Of a stretch of 64,000 nt of DNA, positions 26,082 through 35,137 are shown piece by piece. This DNA is from Bacteroidota bacterium. GTDB taxonomy: Bacteria; Bacteroidota; Bacteroidia; B-17B0; Aurantibacillaceae. The DNA is taken from assembly GCA_018267655.1 (NCBI GenBank), contig JAFDYB010000047.1:46660-110659 (forward strand), given 5' to 3'. The notes beneath the pieces were generated by a model, which worked only from the letters and a program-made list of their open reading frames with translations, was not told the DNA's origin and ran no database searches. Made by a program: the position numbers and the translations under genes. Position 1 is the stretch's first letter. Each line of letters starts with the position of its first letter.

Positions 26082-27695
26082 CTAAACTGTTTCTGTTATT
26101 TTTGGTGCTGCCGACATAATTTCGTTGTTAGCCGCAGAAGCATATTGCTCAAAGTTTTTAATAAATTGTGTGGCTAAATGCTTTGCTTTTTCGTCGTATG
26201 CATTTTTATCTTTCCAGCTATTACGCGGGTTTAATAACTCAGTTGGCACATCTTTACAAGCCTTAGGAAACTTTAAGCCAAAAATAGCTACGGTATCCAT
26301 TTCAACCGCGTCTAAATCGCCATTTAAAGCAGCTGTGATAAGCGAACGAGTGTAACTTAATTTAATTCTGTTTCCAACACCATAACTTCCACCAACCCAG
26401 CCGGTATTAAGCAACCAAACATTTACATTGTTCTTTTTTAATTTTTCTCCCAATAATTCAGCGTATTTAGTGGGATGCAATGGCAAAAATGCTTTTCCAA
26501 AACAAGCGCTAAATGTTGTTGTAGGCTCGGTAATACCCATTTCTGTCCCAGCTACTTTAGCAGTATAACCACTTATAAAGTGATACATTGCTTGTGCAGT
26601 AGTTAGCTTGCTAATTGGCGGTAATACACCAAATGCATCGCAAGTTAAAAAGAAAATATTTTTAGGCACATCACCAACAGCAGGGGTAACTGCATTGTCA
26701 ATGTATGTAGAAGGGTAGCTTACACGTGTGTTTTCAGTTTTAGAAATGTCGGTATAATTTACTGTTGTAGAGCCTTCATGGCAATTAATATTTTCAAGCA
26801 ATGAGCCAAATTTAATAGCGTTAAAAATTTGTGGCTCTTTTTCTTTACTTAAATCTACGCACTTTGCGTAACAACCCCCTTCAAAATTAAATACACCCTT
26901 GTCGCTCCAGCCATGTTCGTCATCGCCAATAAGCTTTCTGTTTGGATCTGCGCTTAAAGTTGTTTTACCTGTGCCTGATAGACCGAAGAAAATAGCAGTA
27001 TCACCATTTTTTCCAATGTTGGCTGAGCAATGCATCGACAATACCTTTTTCTCATGAGGTAAAATATAATTTAAAACTGTAAAAATTGATTTTTTAATTT
27101 CTCCTGTATATGCCGTACCTCCAATCAACACAATTTTTTTTGTAAAATTGATAATTGCAAAATTGTGCTGGCGCGTGCCATCAATTTTAGCATCAGCCTT
27201 AAAACCGGGTGCGTTAACAATTAACCAATCGTGTTTAAACGATTTAATTTCCTTCTCCTCAGGGCGCAAAAATAAATTGTATGAAAATAAATTACTCCAA
27301 GGGTGCTCATTTACTACTCTAATATTAATACGATATGTTGGGTCGGCACAAGCATAGGCATCTCTTATCCATATTTCTTTGTTACCTAAATAAGCTAGCA
27401 TACGGTTATGCAAAGCGTCAAACTTTTCAGGTTCAAAATTATGATTTACATCGCCCCACCAAACACTGTCTTTAGTGTTTTTATCGTTTACTACAAATTT
27501 ATCTTTTGGCGAGCGCCCGGTAAACTCTCCGGTATCAATAGCTAAAGCACCTGTGTCAGTTAAAACACCTTGCCCTCTAGTTATAGTATCTTCTACAAGT
27601 TCGCTGGGGTGTAAATTCCAATAAGCAATTTCAACATTTCCAAGCCCGATATCGTTTATAGAAAAATCATCGGCTTTAAGTCCTATTTCGTTCAT
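26082..27695 (-). CDS. pckA: Phosphoenolpyruvate carboxykinase (ATP)
   Basis: Converts oxaloacetate and ATP to PEP, CO2 and ADP, the first committed step of gluconeogenesis; cytoplasmic. Kinase-1a P-loop GLSGTGKTTLSADPNR and metal-binding 'IGDDEHGW' are present near residue 240, preceded by 'TGRSPKDKF' (substrate Arg) and the 'GGTAYTGEIKKSIF' block; 'ENTRVSYPSTYIDNA' and 'FLTCDAFGVLPPISKL' follow. 537 aa, full length. Its own promoter (TATCTTTG, 27721-27728) and terminator make it a single-gene unit. Confidence 0.97.
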   Translation of the reverse strand: MNEIGLKADDFSINDIGLGNVEIAYWNLHPSELVEDTITRGQGVLTDTGALAIDTGEFTGRSPKDKFVVNDKNTKDSVWWGDVNHNFEPEKFDALHNRMLAYLGNKEIWIRDAYACADPTYRINIRVVNEHPWSNLFSYNLFLRPEEKEIKSFKHDWLIVNAPGFKADAKIDGTRQHNFAIINFTKKIVLIGGTAYTGEIKKSIFTVLNYILPHEKKVLSMHCSANIGKNGDTAIFFGLSGTGKTTLSADPNRKLIGDDEHGWSDKGVFNFEGGCYAKCVDLSKEKEPQIFNAIKFGSLLENINCHEGSTTVNYTDISKTENTRVSYPSTYIDNAVTPAVGDVPKNIFFLTCDAFGVLPPISKLTTAQAMYHFISGYTAKVAGTEMGITEPTTTFSACFGKAFLPLHPTKYAELLGEKLKKNNVNVWLLNTGWVGGSYGVGNRIKLSYTRSLITAALNGDLDAVEMDTVAIFGLKFPKACKDVPTELLNPRNSWKDKNAYDEKAKHLATQFIKNFEQYASAANNEIMSAAPKITETV

Positions 27696-27720
27696 TTAAT
27701 TAAGATATTAGTTAGGCCAG

Positions 27721-27728
27721 CAAAGATA
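27721..27728 (-). promoter_or_regulatory. -7 promoter box of pckA
   Basis: Minus-strand TATCTTTG, 25 bases before the ATG, giving a leader of about 20 bases. It follows the T-tract of the preceding gene's terminator, so terminator and promoter share the same short stretch. Confidence 0.65.
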
Positions 27729-27730
27729 CA

Positions 27731-27761
27731 AAAAAAACGCCCATTTTTTGGACGTTTTTTT
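27731..27761 (-). terminator. Rho-independent terminator of the small lipoprotein gene
   Basis: Minus strand: AAAAAAACGTCC (27761-27750), 7-base loop, GGGCGTTTTTTT (27742-27731), with one G-U pair and a T-tract. It ends the 33.2-27.8 kb gene series. Confidence 0.8.
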
Positions 27762-27782
27762 AACATTACTATCAACTTTTAA

Positions 27783-28139
27783 TTAATTAACGTTAACATA
27801 TTGCCCTTTTGAGGCTAAATCTTTTAATTCTTTAATTAATGCGCTTTGTTCTGTTGAGTTTAATTTTGATAAGTCTAAACACATTTCTGTCTCGCCCTCG
27901 CGTCCTTTTCTAGCTTCGGTATATTTTATAGTTTTAGCTTTTAAAAATTCTTTAACTGCCTCGTAGGTTTTTCCGTCAATTCCTGTACCCGGACTTCCAA
28001 AACTAATTTTTGCACTACAATTTGTGCTTTGTGTTGACGCTTGCTTGCTTGAAGGCGTTGTTTGCGTTTCTTTTGATTTTAATTTGCAACTCGATAGTGC
28101 AAAAGTTAAAAGACTTGTATAAAAAAGTATTTGTTTCAT
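27783..28139 (-). CDS. Small hypothetical lipoprotein
   Basis: 118 aa with signal peptide and lipobox FALSSC (Cys 18), then a Ser/Thr/Gln-rich tether. The folded part (~40-118) carries 'ISFGSPGTGIDGKTYEAVKE' and 'KGREGETEMCLDLSKL', with two Cys that could pair in the periplasm. I do not recognise a characterised family. It starts 30 bp after the DUF423 gene and is followed by a strong terminator, so it is the last gene of that series. Confidence 0.75.
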   Translation of the reverse strand: MKQILFYTSLLTFALSSCKLKSKETQTTPSSKQASTQSTNCSAKISFGSPGTGIDGKTYEAVKEFLKAKTIKYTEARKGREGETEMCLDLSKLNSTEQSALIKELKDLASKGQYVNVN

Positions 28140-28169
28140 TTTTTTTTTGTTTAGTACAAATTTGAGTAT

Positions 28170-28586
28170 TTATTTTGATTTTAGAAAAGAAAGCCCTAAA
28201 ATAATCCATGCTATAATTAAAAGCAATCCGCCAATTGGCGTTATAGGGCCAATTATTTTTCCAAAAACCGAACCGCTTGGTACTGCTAAAACTAATAAAT
28301 AAATCGAACCACTGAAAAATAAAATACCTAAAAGCAATAAGGCAATAGAAAGGTTTAATAACTTGATATTTTTATCTTTATTGTATAAACTTAACACAAG
28401 CATTAAAATTGCATGAAACATCTGGTATCTTACCGCTGATTCATAGCCGTTGTATTGTCTTTCGCTAATTAAACCTGCATCTAATTTCATTCTTAAAAAG
28501 TGTGCTCCTAAAGCACCAAGTGCAACAGCACTTGCGCCTATAAAGCAGGTAAAAAGTAATTGTTTTTTAAAAAGGCTATTTGTCAT
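28170..28586 (-). CDS. DUF423 family membrane protein
   Basis: Small inner-membrane protein with four hydrophobic helices, function unknown (YgdD-like). Family blocks are 'GASAVALGALGAHFL' near the start, 'YESAVRYQMFHAILML', 'LFFSGSIYLLVL' and 'IGPITPIGGLLLIIAW' at the end. 138 aa, slightly longer than usual at the N-terminus. It starts only 2 bp after the PorP/SprF gene, so is co-transcribed with it. Confidence 0.9.
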   Translation of the reverse strand: MTNSLFKKQLLFTCFIGASAVALGALGAHFLRMKLDAGLISERQYNGYESAVRYQMFHAILMLVLSLYNKDKNIKLLNLSIALLLLGILFFSGSIYLLVLAVPSGSVFGKIIGPITPIGGLLLIIAWIILGLSFLKSK

Positions 28587-28588
28587 TT

Positions 28589-29650
28589 TTAATAAGAAGC
28601 CTTTGTATCGCTTCTTCCTAAGTTTTTACCATAGCCTTGCGATACGTTATATCTTAGTAAGAATTCAACAGCTCCATAACGGCGCGATGCCGGTGTAAGT
28701 GTAGATACGTTTACATCGTATGAAATGCCAAATGCATATTTGTAGTACTGTAATAGCGCTGTTGGTATAACGGCATCTTTGTATCGGTACTGCACGCCAA
28801 TAGCAAAGGCAAACGCTTTTCTTAAATCGGTAATTGTTGATTCATCTTTAATAATAAATTTATACAAAGCACCTAATATTAATTCGTTATTCGTTCCTTG
28901 TCTTTGGTAAATAAAGGTTGGCATAATTGCATTTTTTGTGTTAGGAAGGTTAAAATCTCCACTAAAATAAACGCAATAGCGCGCATAAAGTTTTTCTGAA
29001 CTCACAATAAACGAATTGTTGGGTATGCCGTAATGGTATGCCGAAAAACCAAAATTAAATTTACTTCCGTCTTGAGCACTGATAAAACGTTGGCTTTTTG
29101 CATAATGAAAATTAAAACCACCACCTAAGTCGTATGACATTACACCACTTGCCGGCGCTATTGGCTCGCCGGTTGGTAAACTTGAGTTGTAGGATAAAGT
29201 GCTGTAATCATACTGGCTGTCCCAACGCAAATTACTTGCATTAATTGTTCTGTAAACAATACCGCCTTGTAAGCCGGCACTTAGCTTAAAATATCTACTA
29301 ATGCGCTGCGAATAAGCTAATCCTAAATTTGGGCTTAGGTTAGTCATGTTTGCATTGCCTGCTTGATCTCTAAACATATTAAAACTCGCTGTAAAATAAT
29401 TTGATTTAAGTTTTTGACGTTTAATAGTTTGTTCAAAGCCAACACCATAGGTTTGATAGGCAACACCAACAGTACTCCATTGATTACGATAAATCGCAGT
29501 AGCTCTGGTATCATATTGAGTGCCCGCTAAAGCTGGATTAATATTGCTTTGCAACTCTGCATACTGCGAAAAGTGAATGTCTTGCGAAAACATACAGCTG
29601 CCAAATAAGAGAAAGCTTAAAAATAAGCGTATTTGATTTTTATTGTACAT
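28589..29650 (-). CDS. PorP/SprF-family type IX secretion outer-membrane protein
   Basis: Beta-barrel outer-membrane protein of the family that anchors or exports partner proteins with gliding-type C-terminal domains. Signal peptide at 1-22, then the hallmark start 'QDIHFSQYAELQSNINPALAGT' and 'ATAIYRNQWSTVG', followed by alternating strands ('GLAYSQRISRYFKLSAGLQ', 'GVQYRYKDAVIPTALLQYYK', 'AFGISYDVN') and the closing 'GAVEFLLRY'. 353 aa, normal length. It lies 4 bp after the 1199-aa CTD protein gene, the classic pairing in this phylum. Confidence 0.93.
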   Translation of the reverse strand: MYNKNQIRLFLSFLLFGSCMFSQDIHFSQYAELQSNINPALAGTQYDTRATAIYRNQWSTVGVAYQTYGVGFEQTIKRQKLKSNYFTASFNMFRDQAGNANMTNLSPNLGLAYSQRISRYFKLSAGLQGGIVYRTINASNLRWDSQYDYSTLSYNSSLPTGEPIAPASGVMSYDLGGGFNFHYAKSQRFISAQDGSKFNFGFSAYHYGIPNNSFIVSSEKLYARYCVYFSGDFNLPNTKNAIMPTFIYQRQGTNNELILGALYKFIIKDESTITDLRKAFAFAIGVQYRYKDAVIPTALLQYYKYAFGISYDVNVSTLTPASRRYGAVEFLLRYNVSQGYGKNLGRSDTKASY

Positions 29651-29654
29651 AGTT

Positions 29655-32600
29655 TTACCTTATAAGAGTTACATTTCCTTTCATTGTATAGCCGTTTCCA
29701 TCATGGGTTTTTCCTTCAAGTCGATAAACAAAAACGGCAGTATTTAATAATTCTCCTTTGTAAGTACCATCCCAACCAATATTTATATCATTAGTTTCAA
29801 ATACTTTTTCGCCCCATCTATTATAAATCATAAGGGTTAAACTTTCAAGGCATTTACCTCTAACGTATAAAACGTCATTGTGCCCATCGCCATTAGGCGA
29901 AAAAGCATCGGGAATAAACATGTCTCCGCATTTAGTGTCTACAATCACCCACACGCTATCGGCTGAAGTACAGTTTTTACTGTTTGAACCAACAACCCAA
30001 ACTAAAGTACTTTTGATCGGACTTATAGTAATTGCAGTGCCTGTTGTAGGTGGCGGTATAAAATAATTGTTGGCATACCACTGATAAGAATTTGCTCCTC
30101 CAACAGTGTATGTTACGGTTGCACCATATTTTATAGAGTCAGTACTTGCTATACTTCCGGGTGGTATCACAGTAACATTTGGTCTATCAACAACTTTAAT
30201 ATAATTTGCCCGCCCTACTGTTCTGCAACTACCTAAAGGAACTGGGTATGGGTTACAAACTGTAACTTGTATGTTGTACGAGCCTGGTAAGTTATAGCAA
30301 ACAACCGGGTTTTGTACGCTTGATACCGAAGGGGTTCCTCCGGAAAAAGTCCAAGTATATGTTTGAGGCCCTCCTGCAAGTGTATCGGTATTATTTAAAA
30401 ACACAATACAGTCGCGCGAACAAATAGTGTCGTTAGGTAAGGCTGTTGTAAATGAAATAGCTGTTACAGAGCGGCAATCAACCGATCTTACAGAAACCGT
30501 GTCAATTTCTTTACACCCCGGTATGCCATTGTAGCCTACTACTACGGTATAGGTATTAACATCTGGCAGTCGTTTAGGTGCTGTTACAATAATAGTGTTA
30601 GTGTTAATGCCTGAATTTGGCAAGCCTGTTGAAGGTGTAACAATTGACACCGGATTAGTATATGTTGGTGGGGCATACCAAGTAAATGTTGGAACTACAC
30701 CATTAGGTAAATTAGTATTTGTAACAGAGCCTGATAGCGTTAAAGTTGTATTAGGACTACCTAGTGAATTTCCAACATAACACAGCGTATTAGTTGCAAC
30801 TCCAGCAATTGTAGGTATGGCTGTTGCAAGTATAGGTCGTGGCAATACGGTATATGAAGCTAATTTTGGTAATGAAACACAAGCCACAGCATCATACACT
30901 TCGAGCGTGTACGTTCCCGAGTTTTGAGGAAATGCGTTTACACATGCCACCATATTATTATCAAGGCTTGGAGGTGGAGCATTTGATGGTTCTGTCCACA
31001 TATAACTAAATGCAGAAGATGGGCCTGTAGCCAATGTTCCCACTTGTGATGCACAAAGTTTAAGTGTATCACCAATACAAAGCATTGGTTGCGGGGGAGT
31101 AACTTCTACTGTAAATTGCGGCATAACAGTAACACAAATAACAGCGCTTCCACTACAAATAGCGGTGCTACCGGTAACAGTGAAACACGTTGAGGTAGGC
31201 GGACGCACAATAACTTGAGGCCCTATACAAAGGTTCATATAATTAAAACTGCACGGCACCCATGAATAAAAACTTGCACCCGATGCAAAAATAGTATCGG
31301 GAGAAGATAATTTTGGATAATTGGAAACGATACAGACTGTAGGATTTGACTGAGTTAATTGAAGGTTTAGTGGCGAAGCTACACCAATAGTAACAATTGA
31401 AGAGGTTAAACAGCCTGTGCCATTGTCTGCTACAACTGAATATGTACCAGGGCCAACTGCAACAGAGGGCTGATTAATTGGTACAGAAAAAGTTCCATTC
31501 GACGTAGTCCATGTATAAGAAGTACCTCCGGAAGCACTAACTGTTGAATTAAAGCCCGGACACACCGCTGTATAATTTGCAGATGTTACCAGCGCGGCAA
31601 CTGAAGATAATTGAATAGTTATAGATGCCGTACCTGTACATCCTGCCCCATTATCGCCAATTACTGAATAAGTAGTTGGCATAGTTGGCGCTGCAACAGC
31701 AACTGATGATGATATTAAGGTTAAACTAGACATTGGTGACCACGTGTAGTTAACTGCTCCATTTGCAGTAAGTGTTGCTGTTTGGCCAGGGCAAACACTT
31801 GCCGAGGTTGTGCTTAAATTAACCGGTACTGCTGCTGCAACGTTTACATTAGTAGATATGGTTCCTGAACATGCACCTAAAGTAATTGAAACACCATAAA
31901 CCGAGTTTACCGTTGGGCTTACAATTTGTGTTTGTGATGTTCCTAAAACAGCCGCAGATGGAGCCAGTTGAACCCATTGATAGGTTCCTCCGGAAGGCGA
32001 AGCAGTTAAGGTTGATGATTGGCCTACACAAACTACAGAGGGAGAAGCAGTAATACCAGGAGTAAATGTTTGAACAAACACACTAGTTGTAGCAATTGCA
32101 GTACACGAGCCTACACCACCAGTAACAGTATAACCTGTATTAGTAACAGGCGATACGCTTATAGTGCTTGTTGTGGGTCCGGTATTCCAAGTATAAGAGC
32201 CTGCCCCACTCGCTGTTAAAATTGTACTTGAACCTGCGCATATCGTTGCGTTAGCTGGAGCAATAGAAATAACAGGACTTGCCACTATACTCACTTGTTG
32301 AACGGCACTATAAGTTGGTGTTGCACCAACAAACCCAACTACAACAACGCTATATGTCCCTGTTGATGGAAAACTAACAGTTGCCGATGTGCCGGTTGGT
32401 GTTGTGCCGGTAATTACAGCTCCTGAAGGTGATGAGCCCCACATGTACGAAGTTGTTCCTGCTATGGTTGATGTTAATACAGCTGACATTGTTTGGTTAA
32501 CACATGCAACAGATGGTGTGATTGCTAAAGATAAATTAGCTGCAGAAAGTGAAATTGAATCAATTGCTACTGAAGGATCATTTCCTGTGGGGTCCATATT

Positions 32601-33254
32601 TTGCCACCTATACCCTATTTTTACATTGGCATTGTTGTTGGCAGTTGCAGGGAGTACTGTATTATAATTTACCCACTGACCTTGAGGCGCACAACCTGCG
32701 TTTCCGGCAGGTATAGCCGGTGTAAATAAGATAGACCAAGTTGCCCCACCGTTTTGGGAGTATAAAAACTCAACGTAGTCAGATCCAGCAATACCACCCA
32801 ACAGATACGAAAAATTTAATGTAATATTATTATATCCCGTGCAGTTAATTAACGGAGATTCAGCTCTGATATTAGTATTTGACGTTCCGCCGGCAAGATA
32901 AGCCGCACCTGGGTCAACTAATGGTAGTGGTGTTGAAATATTTGAACCAACGTGAAGCGAGCGATTAATAAGCGCAGGATTATTTAAACAACCATCGCCG
33001 CAAGCACCAACGGCCATCCCTGCTTCAGTAGCGCTAATAAACCACACGTTTGATTGGGCACCATTGCCGGGTGCTGTTGCTAAAGGCGTAACAGACCAAG
33101 CACCGTTAGAGGGGGTTGCAACTGCGCCGGCAGCTAAATTACCTTGTGAGCATCCGGTGCCAAAATTTTCAGTCCAAAAAACTTGAGCCTGAAGCTGTTT
33201 ACTTGTTAATAAAAGTAATATTATAAAAGTTAGTGAGTGTATTGTTCTACTCAT
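29655..33254 (-). CDS. Giant surface protein with Ig/PKD-like repeats and gliding-type CTD
   Basis: 1199-aa secreted protein. Signal peptide 'MSRTIHSLTFIILLLLTSK'; an N-terminal jelly-roll-like domain ('FWTENFGTGCSQG', 'NITLNFSYLLGG'); then at least seven Ig-like/PKD-like domains of ~80 residues with the repeated 'PxxxxCxGxxxTLTASG...YTWxP' signature ('ATICAGSSTILTASGAGSYT', 'ASVCPGQTATLTANGAVNYT'); then a PKD ('TYTWTFSGGTPS'). The C-terminus is a gliding motility-type (T9SS type B) CTD: 'FIPDAFSPNGDGHNDVLYV', 'MIYNRWGEKVFETND', 'GWDGTYKG', 'VFVYRLEG', ending 'GNVTLIR'. Partner of the PorP/SprF protein encoded downstream. Probably an adhesin or motility surface component. Confidence 0.92.
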   Translation of the reverse strand: MSRTIHSLTFIILLLLTSKQLQAQVFWTENFGTGCSQGNLAAGAVATPSNGAWSVTPLATAPGNGAQSNVWFISATEAGMAVGACGDGCLNNPALINRSLHVGSNISTPLPLVDPGAAYLAGGTSNTNIRAESPLINCTGYNNITLNFSYLLGGIAGSDYVEFLYSQNGGATWSILFTPAIPAGNAGCAPQGQWVNYNTVLPATANNNANVKIGYRWQNMDPTGNDPSVAIDSISLSAANLSLAITPSVACVNQTMSAVLTSTIAGTTSYMWGSSPSGAVITGTTPTGTSATVSFPSTGTYSVVVVGFVGATPTYSAVQQVSIVASPVISIAPANATICAGSSTILTASGAGSYTWNTGPTTSTISVSPVTNTGYTVTGGVGSCTAIATTSVFVQTFTPGITASPSVVCVGQSSTLTASPSGGTYQWVQLAPSAAVLGTSQTQIVSPTVNSVYGVSITLGACSGTISTNVNVAAAVPVNLSTTSASVCPGQTATLTANGAVNYTWSPMSSLTLISSSVAVAAPTMPTTYSVIGDNGAGCTGTASITIQLSSVAALVTSANYTAVCPGFNSTVSASGGTSYTWTTSNGTFSVPINQPSVAVGPGTYSVVADNGTGCLTSSIVTIGVASPLNLQLTQSNPTVCIVSNYPKLSSPDTIFASGASFYSWVPCSFNYMNLCIGPQVIVRPPTSTCFTVTGSTAICSGSAVICVTVMPQFTVEVTPPQPMLCIGDTLKLCASQVGTLATGPSSAFSYMWTEPSNAPPPSLDNNMVACVNAFPQNSGTYTLEVYDAVACVSLPKLASYTVLPRPILATAIPTIAGVATNTLCYVGNSLGSPNTTLTLSGSVTNTNLPNGVVPTFTWYAPPTYTNPVSIVTPSTGLPNSGINTNTIIVTAPKRLPDVNTYTVVVGYNGIPGCKEIDTVSVRSVDCRSVTAISFTTALPNDTICSRDCIVFLNNTDTLAGGPQTYTWTFSGGTPSVSSVQNPVVCYNLPGSYNIQVTVCNPYPVPLGSCRTVGRANYIKVVDRPNVTVIPPGSIASTDSIKYGATVTYTVGGANSYQWYANNYFIPPPTTGTAITISPIKSTLVWVVGSNSKNCTSADSVWVIVDTKCGDMFIPDAFSPNGDGHNDVLYVRGKCLESLTLMIYNRWGEKVFETNDINIGWDGTYKGELLNTAVFVYRLEGKTHDGNGYTMKGNVTLIR

Positions 33255-33361
33255 AATGAAAAATATTGGCTAATTTAAGTAAAATTATTGTTTTAAACCT
33301 TACGAAAAATAAATTAAAAGGTTGGTTTACTAACTCAATTATGTTTATATTGCTCTTAATG

Positions 33362-34372
33362 TTAATTAATCATTTTTGAAAGAGCATCTACCCACAAACT
33401 GTTGTAGTTTAAACTTTCAACTAGTGTTACTTTTTCTCCTCCATTTTGCTTAAATAACTCATCGTACTCAACACCAATTTCGTATATCGTTTCTAGGCAA
33501 TCAGCCACAAATGCCGGCGAAAAAACTAAGATTTTTTTATGTCCTTTTTTAGCAAGGTCAATAATGATTTTATCGCTGTATGGTTTAAGCCACTTGTTGT
33601 CTAGCCGGCTTTGAAAAGCACTCGTGTATTTATTTTGGGGTATGTTAAGCGCTTTTACCAGTAAACGGGTAGTTTCAAAACAATTAGCCCTATAACAATA
33701 TTGGTTGTTTTGATTAATACTATTGCAGCAGGTATCCATATTGCATGTATTTGCACCATAATGAGTCGAGGCTTTTAAAATTTGCCGCTCAGGTAAACCG
33801 TGGTATGAAAAGAGAATATGATCAAAATCATTTAAGTTATGTTTATTTGCTTCAAAAAGCAGGGCGTTAATAAAAGCAGGATGATCATAAAACTTGTTTA
33901 TGATATTTAACGATGGAATCACTTCCCAGTTTTTAACTATTCTTAAAACCTCTTCAACTGTGCTGCCGGTGCTAGAGCTTGCATATTGCGGGTAAAGAGG
34001 GATAATATGGATTTTTTGAGGGTTTTGTAATCGTAGTTTTTCTAGTATAGTTTTAATACTCGGTTTTTGATACCTCATTGCCATTTCAATAATGTATACA
34101 TCACCTAAAACTGCTTGTAATTTTTCTTTTAAAAGGTTGCTATTAATTAAAAGAGGAGAGCCTTGTTTTGTCCAAATATGCTTGTATAGTTTTGCTGATT
34201 TAAAACTTCTGAAGGGAACGATGATAAGATTTACTAAAATAAAGCGCAGTACCGGGTGAATGTCAATAACGCGCCTATCGTTTAAAAATTGAGTTAAGTA
34301 TTTTCTTACTTTTTTAGGGGTTGGGTTGTCAGGAGTGCCTAAATTAATTAATAAAACAGCTTGCTTTTGCAT
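33362..34372 (-). CDS. hemH: Ferrochelatase
   Basis: Inserts Fe2+ into protoporphyrin IX (or coproporphyrin) in the last part of haem synthesis. Family signatures: 'LLINLGTPDNPTPKKVRKYL' at the start, 'RYQKPSI', 'PLYPQYASSSTGS', the active-site 'SYHGLPERQ' (catalytic His) and 'SPAFVADCLETIYEI' with the conserved Glu. A Cys-rich loop 'CNMDTCC...CYRANC' follows the active-site strand, as in other members from this phylum. 336 aa, full length. Follows lspA by 9 bp at the end of the ileS operon. Confidence 0.95.
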   Translation of the reverse strand: MQKQAVLLINLGTPDNPTPKKVRKYLTQFLNDRRVIDIHPVLRFILVNLIIVPFRSFKSAKLYKHIWTKQGSPLLINSNLLKEKLQAVLGDVYIIEMAMRYQKPSIKTILEKLRLQNPQKIHIIPLYPQYASSSTGSTVEEVLRIVKNWEVIPSLNIINKFYDHPAFINALLFEANKHNLNDFDHILFSYHGLPERQILKASTHYGANTCNMDTCCNSINQNNQYCYRANCFETTRLLVKALNIPQNKYTSAFQSRLDNKWLKPYSDKIIIDLAKKGHKKILVFSPAFVADCLETIYEIGVEYDELFKQNGGEKVTLVESLNYNSLWVDALSKMIN

Positions 34373-34381
34373 AATTAATAA

Positions 34382-35077
34382 CTAGTGAGGAAGATTAAAT
34401 TCATTATTATTAGGGGCAATTTGATTTTCGCTTTCTGTTTTTAAAGCAGTTTCATTTTTTATTGGTTTTAGGTGTTGTTTACCAAATCGTTTTTGAAAAA
34501 CGATGATGATGCCAACGCCAAGCGATATTGAAAAATCTGCAAAATTAAAAATTGGTCTAAAAAATTGAAATTCTTCTCCTCCCCATATAGGCAGCCAATT
34601 AGGGAAATGTCCATTTATGATAGGGAAATAAAACATATCTACAACGTGTCCGTATAAAAATTTTGCATAACCCCCACCGGCCGGCAAAAACTGTGCTGTT
34701 TGCATATCATTGCTTTGTCCAAATAACAAACCATAGAACATACTGTCTAAAATATTTCCAATTGCACCGGCTAAAATTAGCGAAACAGCAAAAACAAAGC
34801 CTGCGTGTTCTGATTTTTTTACAATGTGTATAATATAAAATGCACCTCCAACACAAGCAATAATTCTAAATAGACTTAGTATTAATTTACCATAACCGCC
34901 CCCAAATTCAAAGCCGAAAGCCATGCCGGCATTTTCGGTAAACAACAACATGCACCAATTGCTTGCTTTTGCAACAATGCCAATTGGGTAATTGAGTTTA
35001 ATGTAAATTTTAATGAACTGGTCTATAAAAAGTACAGCAAATATTGTTAGTAAAGGAATTTTATATTTAGCCCACAT
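34382..35077 (-). CDS. lspA: Lipoprotein signal peptidase (signal peptidase II)
   Basis: Inner-membrane aspartic protease that cleaves prolipoproteins before the lipidated Cys. Typical blocks: 'FIDQFIKIYIKLNYPIG', 'FTENAGMAFGFEFGGGYGKL' (NAGMAFG), the catalytic pair in 'GAIGNILDSMFYG' and 'NFADFSISLG', plus four hydrophobic helices. The loop between them ('GGGYAKFLYGHVVDMFYFP') is longer than in E. coli, common in this phylum. A TTG four codons upstream is open, but the ATG at 35077 is the natural start. Length 231 aa. The several lipoproteins in this window are its likely substrates. Confidence 0.94.
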   Translation of the reverse strand: MWAKYKIPLLTIFAVLFIDQFIKIYIKLNYPIGIVAKASNWCMLLFTENAGMAFGFEFGGGYGKLILSLFRIIACVGGAFYIIHIVKKSEHAGFVFAVSLILAGAIGNILDSMFYGLLFGQSNDMQTAQFLPAGGGYAKFLYGHVVDMFYFPIINGHFPNWLPIWGGEEFQFFRPIFNFADFSISLGVGIIIVFQKRFGKQHLKPIKNETALKTESENQIAPNNNEFNLPH

Positions 35078-35087
35078 AAAAAATAAC

Positions 35088-35123
35088 AAAGCCTATCTTC
35101 ATTTTGCGACAAAGATAGGCTTT
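35088..35123 (-). terminator. Hairpin between dksA-like and lspA genes, holding a -7 box
   Basis: Perfect 12-bp arms AAAGCCTATCTT and AAGATAGGCTTT around a 12-base loop, 14 bp after the dksA-like stop. Read on the minus strand it is followed by a T-rich stretch, so it may act as an attenuating terminator. The left arm and loop contain TATCTTTG (35117-35110), a possible promoter for lspA-hemH. Confidence 0.6.
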
Positions 35124-35137
35124 TATATAAATAGAAA

